From Epiperipatus broadwayi (Eukaryota > Onychophora > Udeonychophora > Euonychophora > Peripatidae), in contig JAQFVV010000030.1 in the NCBI GenBank assembly GCA_028023455.1, positions 9,636,876 through 9,700,875 of the forward strand: a DNA stretch of 64,000 nucleotides, read 5' to 3'. The notes beneath the pieces are model-generated. The model had not been told where the DNA came from and made no database searches. It saw only the letters and a list, made by a program, of their open reading frames with translations. A program made the position numbers and the translations under genes. The first letter of the stretch is position 1, and the number at the start of each line of letters is the position of its first letter. Of this stretch, positions 23,160 to 34,790 are shown piece by piece.

Positions 23160-23830
23160 TCACATGATAGTCAATTCAAATGTCCATATCTAGACCAGTT
23201 TCTGGCTTTTGCTTTAATCTGTGAGAATTTGGGATTGAAATTTGGAAGTATTTCAGTTATGCATTTTAACAACCACTTTGATCCCTATTTTTATTTATTC
23301 AGGCTAAAAGCCTGAAATTCAAATCATCCTAAAACCCCATTAATAAAAACAGAATACAGAAACCAGTTTGAGAATGGGGATTTAAATACTCTGTCACTCT
23401 GATAATCATTATTTTTTTCAAACTTACTGTAGATGGCAGTAAAGTTGAGAGATGGTCTTGTCTAATGTATTGTATAAGCTTAACATTTCTAACTAGAAGA
23501 AAAGAGGAAATGCTTATCATCACTAGGGAAATTTGGGTGTTAATATGTATAACTATTGACAATGAGTCATATATATATATAATATATAACTGAAAAAATG
23601 GTTTAAATTCAAAATCTTAGAGTAGTAAGAATTTCAGGCATTTGCTTGAATCCTAAAATGAAAATAAAAAGAATTACTAAATGCATTTTAGCCTTCATTT
23701 CAAAGCCTTACTGATAAAAGCAAAAGCCGGAAACCAGTCTGGGATGGAGAATTAACTATCTTCTGTTAATCATTGCTTACATAAATTTACTATAGATAGC
23801 ACACAAATTAGAGAGCTGCTGTTGTTTTGA
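23160..23830. mobile_element. Family F repeats with hammerhead-like core
   Basis: Three related pieces: a minus copy (about 23160-23290), a plus copy (about 23300-23460) facing it, and a plus copy (about 23610-23830). Shared blocks are GCAAAAGCC-GAAACCAGT, GCATTTTA, and TTACT-TAGAT-GCA before AGAGA. The layout copies the foldback habit of families A, B and D. Edges not resolved. Confidence 0.5.
23705..23744 (+). ncRNA. Hammerhead-like motif, family F, decayed
   Basis: CCUUA, CUGAUAA, a short GC/GC stem II with AAAA loop, GGAAAC, CAGUC, UGGGA. GUC and the following UGGG match family A. The second G of CUGAUGA is A, so no activity is expected. Confidence 0.4.
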
Positions 23831-24148
23831 AATTATTAGTCGTATTTCATTTGTATAGCTTTTGTATATATATATTTAACTATTATAGAGATAACTCATT
23901 GAAAGTCACATAACTTTTATTTTAGTAACCAAATGTATTAAGAACAACTAAATAGTGCTGATAATTACTATTTAATAATTATTTTGTTTGGTTTGATGCA
24001 ACGAATCAGAGATTTAAAATTCCAGAATTGAATTTCAACATATTAAAGTTAATAAAATAAAAATTGCTCAATCTGTCTCGAAGTATTTTGACATCACGTG
24101 ACCACCCCCACAACTAATCATATATGATATTAGATTTGACTTGCTTGA

Positions 24149-24256
24149 TTTTTTTTTTTTAAGTGTCATAGCATCGGCCGGGACGCGAACTCGCAACCCG
24201 GGCAACTGCCTGTAAATGCAAGGCAGTTGCGCTGACCTCTCGACCACCAATGCAAG
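24149..24256 (-). mobile_element. tRNA-derived SINE, copy 2
   Basis: Minus-strand orientation: CTTGCATTGGTGGTCGAGAG with a box-A-like TGGTCGAGAGG, a box-B-like GGGTTGCGAGTTCGCGTCC, then AAGTGTCATAGCAT in complement and an A-tail (T12 on the plus strand at 24149-24160). Very close to the 47.6-kb copy. No clear TSD. The length, little more than a tRNA, suggests a tRNA-only SINE. The parent tRNA is uncertain; a Leu- or Ser-like D arm is my best guess. Confidence 0.8.
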
Positions 24257-26035
24257 ACGTTGATATATTTGCTAATTTTATCATTATTTTTATTCTACAT
24301 TTATAAAACAAAATAATATATTAAAAAATTTAATTAAAAATTACATTTGAATTAAAAAAAATTCTATTTTTTTGACTTCTATGATTTTCTAAACCTTACA
24401 TAACTTCCTGCAGTTGTAAACTATCATACTCAAAATGTAAAAAATCGGATTAATTTTCAGATGAGTAACGTAAAAAAAATTGCTTTGATCAAATGAATGG
24501 AACTGTTTTTTCTAAAGTTGTCACTGGAAGCTAGAATTTAATATACCCTACCTACTAACTAAACATGAACTCATCTTAAATACAGTATAACATTACATAT
24601 GTAAAATTTAAGATAATTTTATTACGTAAATATGCAATTCGGTTACTTTTTTCCTTAATTAAAATTCAAATATTTTTTTCTTAATTATTTTATATATACA
24701 AATAGTTTCGTGATAAAAATCAAAAACTCATAAATAAAAATAAATTAATATTAAAAAACATTAACTAAACAAGTAGATTAATGTCTCTTATATTAAATTT
24801 TCTTCCATTAGATGTCTCCATCCATGACCTATTAACAAAGTGCCACACTTAGTATTTAATGTCACATAATAGTTCCTTAGAAAGTGCTTCTAGACCACAC
24901 CCAAGACCACACCTTTTGGTCTCTTGACATTGGAAAATCAATTGAATAAAAAAATTGTTTTTTGTTTTTTTTTTTTTAAAAAAGAAAAGAAATAAAAAGT
25001 ATATATATAAAACTAGAGGACGATATACCGTGCATTACTTAGAAATCTATCAGTTAAAAATACTCATGCGTGAATAAAATATGAAGTCAATTGTATTATC
25101 AAATATACCGTAATAAAGAATTAAATATATCTAACAGATTATCTTGGGGAGAGGAGTAAAAGAAAAAAATATTAATTTTATAATGTTTGTGTTACGTCAT
25201 ACACATAAATTCTTTTTTTTTTATATGACGATTTCAAAATTTAAAATTCACATGGAGCTTGGTGATTTTTTCAGATATCTGAAAATTTTCTGACAAATTT
25301 AAAATTTTTCTGAAAGTATCCCCCTCACAAAAAGATAATAAGTAATTAAACATGCAACTATCATGAATTGGAAATTTAAAAGAGGTCCAGACATTCCAAC
25401 TGTTCGGGATTTGTTGATTAAGTATAAAAATAATAACACAATCATAATGCACTGCATTTTTACATAATGATGTTTATCTTTATTGTTTACATAACTTTTC
25501 TACTAAAAAGTGTTTTGCTAACAGATCATTGAAAGCTTGGCAGTATTTAGAGCTTTATCATTATACCATAATCATGCATAATCACGCATGTGTGCAAGAT
25601 TTATCTTTTTTGTAAGAAGATAAATTTCTCAAAAATATATCTTTTTTTTTTTCTAAAAAAAAATCTACCACTTTCTTTATTTTGCTGCAATATTTAATAT
25701 AAATACAATTTCTACACCTTCCTTCAAACATTTTTTAGCAAAAAAAAAAAAAAGCATTGTATATAATAAACAGCAAAACTCTCCATACAGTATTTATATT
25801 GTATATATATAGACAAACAATCTGACATTTTGACTGACGTGCGGTATTTCTCAGAGCTATGATATAATTACTGCTGTGTTTACTTCATGATTATAATAAA
25901 ACAAACTCAACGATTACATATATAAATTACATTGAGCACAAGAAAAGAGAGAATATTTTTTCGAATTATCGTATCAAGCAAATTTAAAAATGCATATTTA
26001 TAATATATATTAAGTGTAATAATGCTCGAGGCTAC
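24257..26035. other. AT-rich DNA, nothing recognised
   Basis: Poly-A and poly-T tracts and a short family A scrap at about 25770-25790 (AGCAAAACTCTCCATACAGT). No coding signal. Confidence 0.5.
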
Positions 26036-26039
26036 TGGT

Positions 26040-27110
26040 TTCTAATGGTTATATAATATCTTCACCTAATACTGTTGGGTGAATATAACATTTAGTTGTC
26101 ATGCAACTATTTCGATAAGGTATTTCATATACTCTTCTAAGCTTACCTACCACTTTCAGCTTTACTTTGACAGTTTTCCTCATGGGGAGGTATCTTCTAA
26201 TTATTCTGTGACAACTTGTCTCTCATCTGGTTTATGTCTAGAAGCTTCCAGTTCTAACATGAGCTTGCCTCATTCCTTTATCCATATAGTAGACTGTTGT
26301 CTGATCTTCCAAACAGATTGACTATTTATGGCCAAAACCCATCCATAATGAGAGAAGAAGGAATCATTGAGCATCATCAGCCACTAGCCCATTTTGCCAT
26401 TGGACAAAATTTATCTATTTGTATATTCATTAGTCCATGGCAATAAATGCTCACTCTGATCAAAATAAGATTCAATCAGGACTTGCCCATTATCTGAAGG
26501 AAAGGTGAGATATAACATTTCCTCCACTTGGTTAAAATTCACCCTCGAGAATGTAGTCATTTAGATACTTTGTTAGACAACTTTGTCATTTTCTAGCTTC
26601 ATCAGATTTGGTGTCTTCATATGCAGATCTGAAAACTTTTAACTTTCTAGATTTATTACTGATGACTGATTACTCATCACTGTCAGCTGGTAACACTTCA
26701 CTGATGGCTGGTAAGTTTTTATTAATGGCTGATGACATGACATCACTGATGGATGAGATATAATTCAACCTTAGCTAGTTTCTGTGTGGGTGATGTTTCT
26801 GTCCCTCTACTGTTGGAATCACCCCTATTTGTGACCCTTTCACTCTTATTACAACTACAAGAACCCATTTGATGGTTTCTTTGAACATACAGCACAGGAC
26901 TTGAGCACATAACCACTTTATTGCACTTATTTTATGGTTCAAATCTGATTTAACAACGACTTCTGATTAAACCCTTTTTGTATTTATTTTTTGAGCTGAT
27001 TCATTTTAGTGACTGTAAAACCCAAATCAATGATCTAGTCATGGCTTAATAAATTGCTATATTGATCTGATGACCACCAGCAGAGGCAGTCATATAGTTT
27101 TATTAGTCAT
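26040..27110 (-). other. Unidentified eroded block, possibly former coding DNA
   Basis: Clearly less AT-rich than its flanks. Minus-strand readings give peptides with ordinary composition over several hundred bases but many stops, for example EEMLYLTFPSDNG near 26490-26530. A run of related short words (ACTGATGGCTG and variants) lies at 26660-26760. I do not recognise a family. It abuts the 3' end of a LINE, so an older mobile element is likely. Confidence 0.35.
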
Positions 27111-27313
27111 GATAACTTTAACTCTTGACCCAAAAGTGATATTTCAATTGTCCATCTATTATCATCTCTTTTAGCAATAAGTCCAGACCAACTCCACTTC
27201 AGTTTTTTAATTCTTTCAACAATGCCAGTAACACCCTTTGGGTTTTCTTACGCATATATTGCATTTTTAATCTCTTCTTGTTATTCCTAACATGCATCTC
27301 TACATGCATTTAT

Positions 27314-27628
27314 TTATACTTTATTGAGAGATCTCTCAGGTCTCTGTATTGCTCTTCTATTAAGGGTCCAACTTCCAGATCCATAAGTAATTAATGTTAA
27401 AACACATTTATTAAAAACCTTCCTTTTCAAACATATAGGGATATTTTCTTTTAGTATTAAGTTATTTCTACCAAAAACACTCAAACCAAGTTTAATTCTA
27501 TGATTAATTTCATACATTATGTTTCCATCTGTAGTAATAATATGACCAAGGTAAATGTAAGTATTAACTTCTTCTAACTCATCATAATCAATTTTTAATT
27601 TCATCTTTTGAGAAAATCCATTGAACAT
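27314..27628 (-). pseudogene. LINE copy 2: RT thumb region
   Basis: 104 codons. YLGHIITTDGN followed by EINHRIKLG and CLKRKVFNKCVL is the block that follows the RT palm in RTE-type proteins (usual form YLG-I-DG, then H-RI-G). TYGSGSWTL ends the recognisable part. The following C-terminal segment (W-W--AKRDDNRW) is visible in another frame near 27150-27200. Confidence 0.75.
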
Positions 27629-27679
27629 TACTTTAGTCTCTTTAACATTTACTTCTAGTCCTACTTTCTTACTTTCATT

Positions 27680-28171
27680 TTATAACTCTTGCAATATTTC
27701 CTGAAAGTCTGAAGCATTATTTACAAAAACAACATAATTATCTGCAAAATCTAAATGACTTAAATAATCTTCATTTACTTTCATTCCTTTAGCTTCCCAT
27801 TTTAATCCACAAAATACATCTTTCAGCACTGCTGTAAAAAGTTTTGGAGATATGAAGTCACCCTGTCTTACACCCCTCTTAATGTTAATCTTTCTAGTAT
27901 CATTATGTAATCTAATTATTGCTGTTGCAGTTTTATAAATATCTTTTAGAAAATGACAATAGATTGGATCTATACCTTGATGATCCAATGCTTTAATCGC
28001 TAAAAAAAGGTTTATAAAATCAAATGCCTTTTTATAATCTACAAATCCAAAGTATAATGGAAACCCATATTCATTAGTTCTTTCTATAACTTCTCTCAAT
28101 GCTTGGATATGATCTACTGTAATAAAACCACTTTTAAATCCAGTTTGTTCTCTTGGCTGGTGGAAATCCAA
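27680..28171 (-). pseudogene. LINE copy 2: reverse transcriptase palm
   Basis: 163 codons, the longest intact frame of the window. Motif 1 (QTGFKSGFITVDHI), motif A (FVDYKKAFD, catalytic Asp present), motif B (RGVRQGDFISPKLF) and motif C (LDFADNYVVF) appear in order. Motif C should hold two Asp; here the second is Asn, so the enzyme would be dead even if the frame were whole. The part before it (EVRHAIKFLKKGKAPSNDGI near 28420-28475) lies in other frames. Confidence 0.85.
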
Positions 28172-28993
28172 TGTTCTCTGTAGACGAGTTGCAATTATTT
28201 TGGTAAAAATTTTGTATAAAACTGATAAAAGGCTGATAGGTCTGTAATTTCTAATATCTTCTTTATCACCTTTTTAAAATATTAATATTATTACTGCATT
28301 CTTCCAATCATCTGGTACATCTTTATCATTTAGACATTTGGTATATAACTTTGCCAATTTTTTTTATTTCTTCACCTGCTTCTTTTAATATATCATTTAT
28401 AATTCCATCATTACTTGGAGCTTTTCCTTTCTTCAAAAATTTAATTGCATGTCTCACTTCTTCATTTATAATTCTGGCAATTCAGAAGATATAGTAGATG
28501 TAGAAGGTACTTATTGTTTATTACTATATAATTTTTGATAGAATCCTTCTACCCATTTTATGATGTCATCTCTCTTTTCTAATAATAGTTCCATACTTTT
28601 TCTTATTGTAGATATAAGTTTCTTGCCAATACCAAAATGTTATTTTAGACTCTTAAGACTTTTATTCACTTCTACAACTTTTATAGCTAGTTCACAATTA
28701 TACTTTCATTTATCATTTATCAACTCTTTTTCATGCCATTTTACAAAATTTGAGAAATTTCAATCCTTTTTAAGACATCATTTTTGTATATCTTCATATT
28801 CCTTCTTTTCTTCGTAAATTCTCTAGTCTCAGTAGACATTTTATTGGTCAATTGCTGCTTTTTTCTACCAGATATCCATGTTGCAGCTTTTTAAAATATA
28901 TCAGTTATTTTTATATTAATTTCATTCAAATCTGAATCATATTAAAAATCTATTAATACTTGAAACCAATTTGTAAGTTCTAATTTAAATTTA

Positions 28994-29266
28994 TTAGAAT
29001 ATTTTTGGAAGATTAGCAATATCAATTGTAAATATTGCTTTTCTTAATAATTTTTGTCTCTCTAGTTTTGCATTAACATCTATCTTATATCTTATTAATT
29101 GATAATCACTTCCTGTGTTGAATTTATTAAAACCATTACAATCTTGAAATATGTATTTTCTGTTAGTCAAAATATAACCCAATTTTGCTGTACTTTTATT
29201 TGTATGGTTCCAGGTCCATTTCCTTTTAACATTTTTCTCAAAAAAAAATAAAAAATCATAATACAA
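28994..29266 (-). pseudogene. LINE copy 2: endonuclease C-terminal part
   Basis: 90 codons with KLGYILTNRK and GSDYQLIR. AP-type LINE endonucleases end with a catalytic Ser-Asp-His; here His is Tyr. Copy 3 keeps SDH at the same place. Confidence 0.75.
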
Positions 29267-29542
29267 AGTTTTTCTTTTTCTGCAAACTCCACAAGTCTAT
29301 GCCCTCTCTCATTTCTATTACCATAACCAAATTTTCTACAACACTTTTATCTTTCATTTGCTTATCAATTCCAGCATTAAAGTCTCCCATAACAATTTTA
29401 AAGTATTATTTAGTCTGATCAAAAGCCTTTTGTACATCCATGTAAAAATCTTCTATTACTTCAGCACCAGGAGAACTTGTTGGAGCATAAACCTGAATCA
29501 TCTGCATTTGCTATCTGCTATTAAGTTAAATAACTAATCTTG

Positions 29543-29956
29543 CTACTCTGTCTGATAAACCACCAATCTCCACAAATTATTCTTCCACTTTTTACTTATA
29601 ATAAATCCTATGCCACTTGTACTTCCAATATTTGTATCTTCGTAATAGAGTACATGTCCACTTTTTAAATCAATTGTCTCTTCACCTTTTCTTCTAACTT
29701 CACAAAGTCCAATAATGTCCCATTTAATAAAAGACAGTTCTTCCAATTCTTGCAATCTTCCTTCACTTGAAAGTGATCTGCAGTTGTAAGTATCTAAATA
29801 AAAAGTTGTCATCAAATAACAGTCTGGGTCTACAATTAGGTGATACTTAGCACCCTCTACCCCTGCTGTCTTGGCTGGTAATATTACAATCTGCTGGGAA
29901 TAAGGACCATGATTTAAACTAGTAATAAGTTTGAAAAAATTCATTATTGCATTCAT
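29543..29956 (-). pseudogene. LINE copy 2: endonuclease N-terminal part
   Basis: 137 codons. DTYNCRSLSSEGRLQELEEL is the Asn strand, IKWDIIGLCEVRRKGEE carries the catalytic Glu, and DLKSGHVLYY with GIGFIISKKW follows. The first 35 residues before the domain are not conserved in copy 3 as far as can be seen. The first residue is taken from the in-frame ATG at 29956; the true start is unknown. Confidence 0.75.
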
Positions 29957-30393
29957 TTGTTAATTAAAGATACAACAATTTTCAAAAATAGTTCAGATAT
30001 AATAATAATATCTTTCAGTTATTAAATTGTCTGCATAAATTATTTTTTTTCTAAAGTAAGACATTCAGCAAAATTTAAAAGGGAATATTATTAATAATGA
30101 TAATTAGCATATGTATTTACTAATTTAAAATTTTTAATGATGAAGTGTTAATATGATAGTTTTATAAGAGTTCACAAATTAACTAAAAGTCTATAAAAAT
30201 GATAAATCAAATGTATGTATAATTTTCCAGTTTATCTGTCTCCAGTGTATATATTCAGATCACTCTGGAATTTTCTTCAAAACACTACAGCTTTTGCATT
30301 TTCCAGTGAGATATTATTTATGGTTAGGTGAGAATATACTAGCAAAATAGAATTGTTTAAGTAACTCTGAAGATTTCTAACCCAACATTATTC

Positions 30394-30532
30394 AACTAGA
30401 AACTAGTCTGGGGATATTGGATGATTAGGCACTAGATAAGGATTTTATGTGCAAACCTTTCTGCATCCATTGATTACTCTGGCTGGCACTGAGTGACACT
30501 ACTATATGGAGAGTTTTGCCTCTATGAAAAAT
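30394..30532 (+). mobile_element. Family A fragment, truncated inside the ribozyme
   Basis: Starts at CTAGAAACTAGTCTGGGG and continues through the standard arm to GAGAGTTTTGCCT. The CUGAUGA half is missing. It lies between the two minus-strand LINEs. Confidence 0.7.
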
Positions 30533-31500
30533 AATAAGTTGAACAGAAAAAAAGAAGAATTATTGGAGAAGTAATTGAGAAGAAAGTTTATTTTTCTGTT
30601 TTTTTTTTCTTTTTAAATGTGTGTGTGCATAACAGAAAAACTGTAAAGTTTGTCACATGTAACAACCAGGTCACATATTTACAGATTTGACCTTAAAGTG
30701 TTACTAATTAAAATGTCCAAGAATAGATTTTAAACATGTAACATCTAGACAATCAATTAATACAAAAAATTAATTATATTAAATTTATTTAATTGCCAAA
30801 TAAAAACAATTATTTGCTATATTTAAAACAAATATCGTTTATTTAAAACAAACACTCTTTTAAAATATATTAGCTTTTAAAAATAATTAACACTTTTAAA
30901 CAATCCCTTTTAAATTGCCCCCCTTTTTAACATACGCACATAGATATTTGCACACATACATTAGGAAATGATTTTAAAAAACGTTAATTACTGTAAATTA
31001 ATAATCAATATTTTAATGACAGCAAAACTAAACTACTTATTAAAACTCATTTAAAATAAAACCTATTCCAAATTAGCTTTCCTTAAGCTTAACTTATTAA
31101 ATTTTTATTTCTAATAGATATTACATGAATGACCTAATCCTTTACTAACTACTATTTTAAATGCATTTTAACACAAAATAATAAATAATATTTTAAAAAA
31201 TAGCAACACAAACTCTACCCAATACAATCAACTCAAAAATATAAGACACTTTAAACGAACTTTTTATTCCACTTTAATTCATCAAATTCAGACTAAGCAA
31301 TTTTTAAATCAGCTAATTGATATTCTTTTAGCAATCATCATTCAAACATATTTAACAAAAATATTCTATTAATAATTTAGAGTGCCTAGTTAAAACCTCA
31401 TATACCTTAAAAATAGTAAAGTTTATTCATTACAGAATTATATTTGAGTAAAAAAAAATTTTAAAAGTACTATCTATTATTTTTAACCACTATGGCTAAA
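30533..31500. other. AT-rich spacer between two LINE copies
   Basis: Nothing recognised apart from short A and T tracts. Confidence 0.5.
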
Positions 31501-31564
31501 TATAATCATTATCATCATCAACCATTATCAATCACTGCAGGATGAAGGTCTCTTCAAGTTCAAT

Positions 31565-31750
31565 CTATCTTATGCGATCTTTAGCTTCTCTTCTCCACAT
31601 CACCCCTGCACACTTTCTTATTTCATCCATCCATCTCACATGTGGTTTCTTTCGGTGTCTTTTACAATCTTTTGGAATCCAGTTTAAGATTTCAATTGAC
31701 CATCTATTATCATCTCTCTTAGCAATATGTCCAGCCCAACTCCATTTCAA
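31565..31750 (-). pseudogene. LINE copy 3: C-terminal region
   Basis: 61 codons: MKWSWAGHIAKRDDNRW, ILNWIPKDCKR and RWMDEIRKCAG are typical of the end of RTE-type proteins (W-GH-AR-DDRW, then P--RW-DDI). It runs to the protein's stop. Confidence 0.75.
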
Positions 31751-31880
31751 TCTTTTAATTTTTTCAATGAGGTCACTAACACTTGTTTATTCTCTTACCT
31801 ATATATTGTGTTTTCGATCTCTTCTTGTTACCCCCAACATGCATCTCTCCATACTTCTTTCAGTGGTCTAAAGTCAGTGT

Positions 31881-32177
31881 TCAAGTCTCAGATCCATAAG
31901 TAAGAACTGGTAAAACACATTTATTAAAAACTTTTCTTTTCAAACATGTAGGCATATTTTCTTTTAGTATCAAGTTATTTCTACCACAAGCACTCCAACC
32001 AAGTTGAATTCTATGATTAATTTTATCCACTATGTTTCCATCTATATTAATGATCTGACCAAGGTATTTGTAACTGTTAACTTCTAACTCATCATAATCA
32101 TTCTTTATTTTCATATTTTGAGAAAATCCATTAAACATTACTTTAGTCTTTTTAACATTTATCTTTAGTCCTATCAT
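31881..32177 (-). pseudogene. LINE copy 3: RT thumb region
   Basis: 98 codons aligned with 27314-27628: NVKKTKVMFNGFSQ, YKYLGQIINIDGN, CLKRKVFNKCVLPVLTYGSET. Better preserved than copy 2. Motif C just upstream (near 32230-32265) reads FAND, with the first catalytic Asp changed to Asn. Confidence 0.75.
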
Positions 32178-32580
32178 CTTATAACTCGTGCAACATTTCC
32201 TGCAGCTCTAAAGCATTATTTGCAAAAACAACTACATCATTTGCAAAATCTAAATGACTTAAATAATCTCCATTTACTTTGGCTCCTTTAGTTTCCCATT
32301 TTAATTCACAAAATACTTCTTGCAGCACTGCTGTAAAAAGTTTTGGAGATATGGAGTCACCCTGTCTTACACCCTTATTAATGTTGAGTTTCCCAGTATC
32401 ATAATGTAATATAATTGTTGCTGTTGCATTTTTATAAATATTCTTTAAAATATGACAATATCCTGGATCTATACGTTAATGATCCAATGCTTTAATCACT
32501 GAAGAAATGTTTATAGAACCAAATGCCTTTTCATAATTTATAAATCCAAAGCATAATGGCAACTCATATTCATTTGTCCT

Positions 32581-32766
32581 TTATATAACTTCTCTCAATA
32601 CCTGGATATGATCTACTGTACTAAAACCACTTTTAAATCCAGCTTGTTCTCTTGGTTGTTGGAAATCCAATGTTCTCTGTAGATGAGTTGTAATTATCTT
32701 AGTAAATGTTTTGTATAAAACTGATAAAAGGTTGATAAGTCTGTAATTTCTAATATCTTCTTTCAC
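32581..32766 (-). pseudogene. LINE copy 3: RT N-terminal motif
   Basis: 61 codons with IRNYRLINLLSVLYK-FTKII and EQAGFKSGFSTVDHIQ, the RT motif 0/1 region (usual form NYRPISLLS). Confidence 0.75.
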
Positions 32767-33106
32767 CTTTTTTAAATATTAATATTAATAGTGCATTCTT
32801 CCAATCATCTGGTAAATTTTTGTCATTTAAACATTCGGTATATAACTTTGCTAAAAAAAAAGTTCTATTTCTTCACCTGCTTTCTTTAATATATCAATTA
32901 TAATTCCATCATTAACTGGACCCTTTCCTTTTTTCATACATTTAATTGCATATCTTACTTCTTCATGTAAAATTCTGGGCAATTTGGAAGATGTAATAGA
33001 TATAGGAGGTACTTGTTCTTTATTACTACATATATTTTTGATAAAAGTCTTCTACCTATTTTATGATGTCATCTCTCTTTTTAGTAATAATTCCATCTTT
33101 TTTTTT

Positions 33107-33681
33107 TTATTGCAGATATAAATTTCCTACCAATACCAAAATGTTGTTTACACTCTTGAGACTTTTATTCTCTTCTACAGCTTTCCTTGCTAGTTCACAT
33201 TTATACATTTTTATATCATTTTCAACTCTTTTCCGCACCATTTTACAATATTTGAGATATTCAATCCTTTTTAATGCATTATTATTATATATCTTCATAT
33301 TCCTTTTTTTCTTCATAAATTCTCTAGTGTCAATAGACATTTTATTGGTCAATTGTTGCTTTTTTCTACCAACTATCTTGGTTGCAGTTTTTAAAAGTGT
33401 ATCACTTATTTTCATATTAATTTTATTCAAATCTGAATCATGTTCAAAATCTACGAATACTTAAAACCAATTTGTAAGCTTTAATTTAAATTTATTAGAA
33501 TGTTTCTGAAAGTTAGGAATATCACTGTAAATATTATTTTTCTTAATAATTTTTGTCTCTCTAGTTTTGCATTAACACATATCTTACAACTTACTAATTG
33601 ATGATCACTTTCTGTCTTATATTTATTAAGACCATTACAATCTTGAAATATGTATTTTTTGTTAGTCAAAATATAATCCAA
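33107..33681 (-). pseudogene. LINE copy 3: endonuclease end and linker
   Basis: Two frames: 33481-33681 with MDYILTNKK and ESDHQLVSCK (catalytic SDH kept), and 33107-33430 with a Lys-rich linker (NKMSIDTREFMKKKRN). Linker peptides match copy 2 and copy 1. Confidence 0.65.
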
Positions 33682-34709
33682 TTTTGCTATACCTTCATTT
33701 GGATGCTTCCATGTTCATTTCCTTTTAACATTTTTCTCAAAAATAGAATTCATAATATAATTTTTTTTTTCCTGAAAACTTTGCAAGTTTATGCCTTCTC
33801 TCATTTCTATTACCATAACCAAAATTACCTACAGCACTTTCATTTTTCATTTGTTTACCAATTCTAGCATTAAAGTCTGCCCATAACAATTTAAAAATGT
33901 TGTCTGATCAAAAACCTTTTGTACATCCATATAAAAATTTTCCACTACTTCATCACTATGAGAACTTGTTGGGGCATAAACCTAAATTATCTGCATTTGA
34001 TATCTGCTATTAAATTGTATAACTAATCTTACTACTATGCCCAATACACCATCAATCTTGACAATGTTGTTTTTGCACTTTTTATTTATAATGAATCCTA
34101 CTCCACTTGTATTTCCAATATTTGTGCCTTTATAATAAGAGTATATGTTCACTTTTTAAATCAATTGTCTCTTCACCTTTTCTTCTAACTTCACAAAACC
34201 CAATAATGTCCCATTTAATATAAGACAGTTCTTCTAATTCTTGCAATCTTCCTTCACTTGAAAGCGATCTGCAATTGTAAGTACCTAAATAAAAATCATC
34301 ATCAAATGGCAGCTTGGGATTCTTAGCACCTTTTGCTTTCAGCCACCAACCACTTCCTTGGTTGTGACTTTATAGCCTCCTGGGAATAAGGGCCATGATT
34401 TATTTTTGTCTGTCATAATTGTATATATCTATTGGAAAAATATTTATTATTTACAGAAGAAAGAACATGGTGTTTATATTGATCTTAAACTCAGAGGTAA
34501 AAAGCCAATAAACTCACCATGCTGGCTAATGCATGTTGGTGAACAGCCCATCCATGTTTGTATACTATATGAATAATTATATAGTAATGACAGCTGCAAT
34601 GACAAGAAAATATGGAGTGGACATTAGGAAATTTGCTCTGCTCGGTTTTTTAAGACCTCCAAGAGGGTCTTCTTTCAGTTAATAGCAAACTTCTTTCTGT
34701 AACCACTTA

Positions 34710-34710
<1 letters not shown>

Positions 34711-34751
<41 letters not shown>

Positions 34752-34790
34752 TATCACATATATATATATATATATATATGTGATACAAGG
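34711..34790. repeat. (TA)n runs with inverted flank
   Basis: Two TA runs. The second is enclosed by GTATCACATA and its complement TATGTGATAC, making a cruciform-prone palindrome. Confidence 0.85.

Larger units (their letters stand above)
27120..29956 (-). mobile_element. RTE-type LINE, copy 2 (near full coding length, broken)
   Basis: Order on the minus strand: AP-endonuclease-like domain (29956 to about 29000), linker, reverse transcriptase (about 28500-27680), thumb and C-terminal part (27640 to about 27120). RTE elements encode one endonuclease/RT protein of about 1000 residues, so the span fits a nearly complete coding region. The 5' end matches that of copy 3 up to a shared TCATGGnCCTTATTCCC block (near 29905 and 34395), then flanks differ. 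Several frameshifts and stops break it. Confidence 0.8.
31505..34420 (-). mobile_element. RTE-type LINE, copy 3 (broken)
   Basis: Same order as copy 2: endonuclease from about 34300, SDH block near 33620, linker 33430-33060, RT 32770-32190, thumb 32177-31881, C-terminus 31750-31565. It ends on the minus strand in a short (TGATGATAA)-like tail at about 31505-31530; RTE elements commonly end in such short tandem repeats. The reading frame is broken at many places. Confidence 0.8.

Noticed and set aside
24149-24256. Functional tRNA gene
   Set aside because: The anticodon arm has an oversized loop, the element has an A tail, and near-identical copies with TSDs exist; it is a SINE.
26350-26400. 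Minus-strand CTGATGATGCTC as another hammerhead core
   Set aside because: No GAAA block or pairing stems at the expected distance.
33063-33464. 133-codon plus-strand frame
   Set aside because: It is the antisense of the LINE linker on the minus strand and has no motif of its own.
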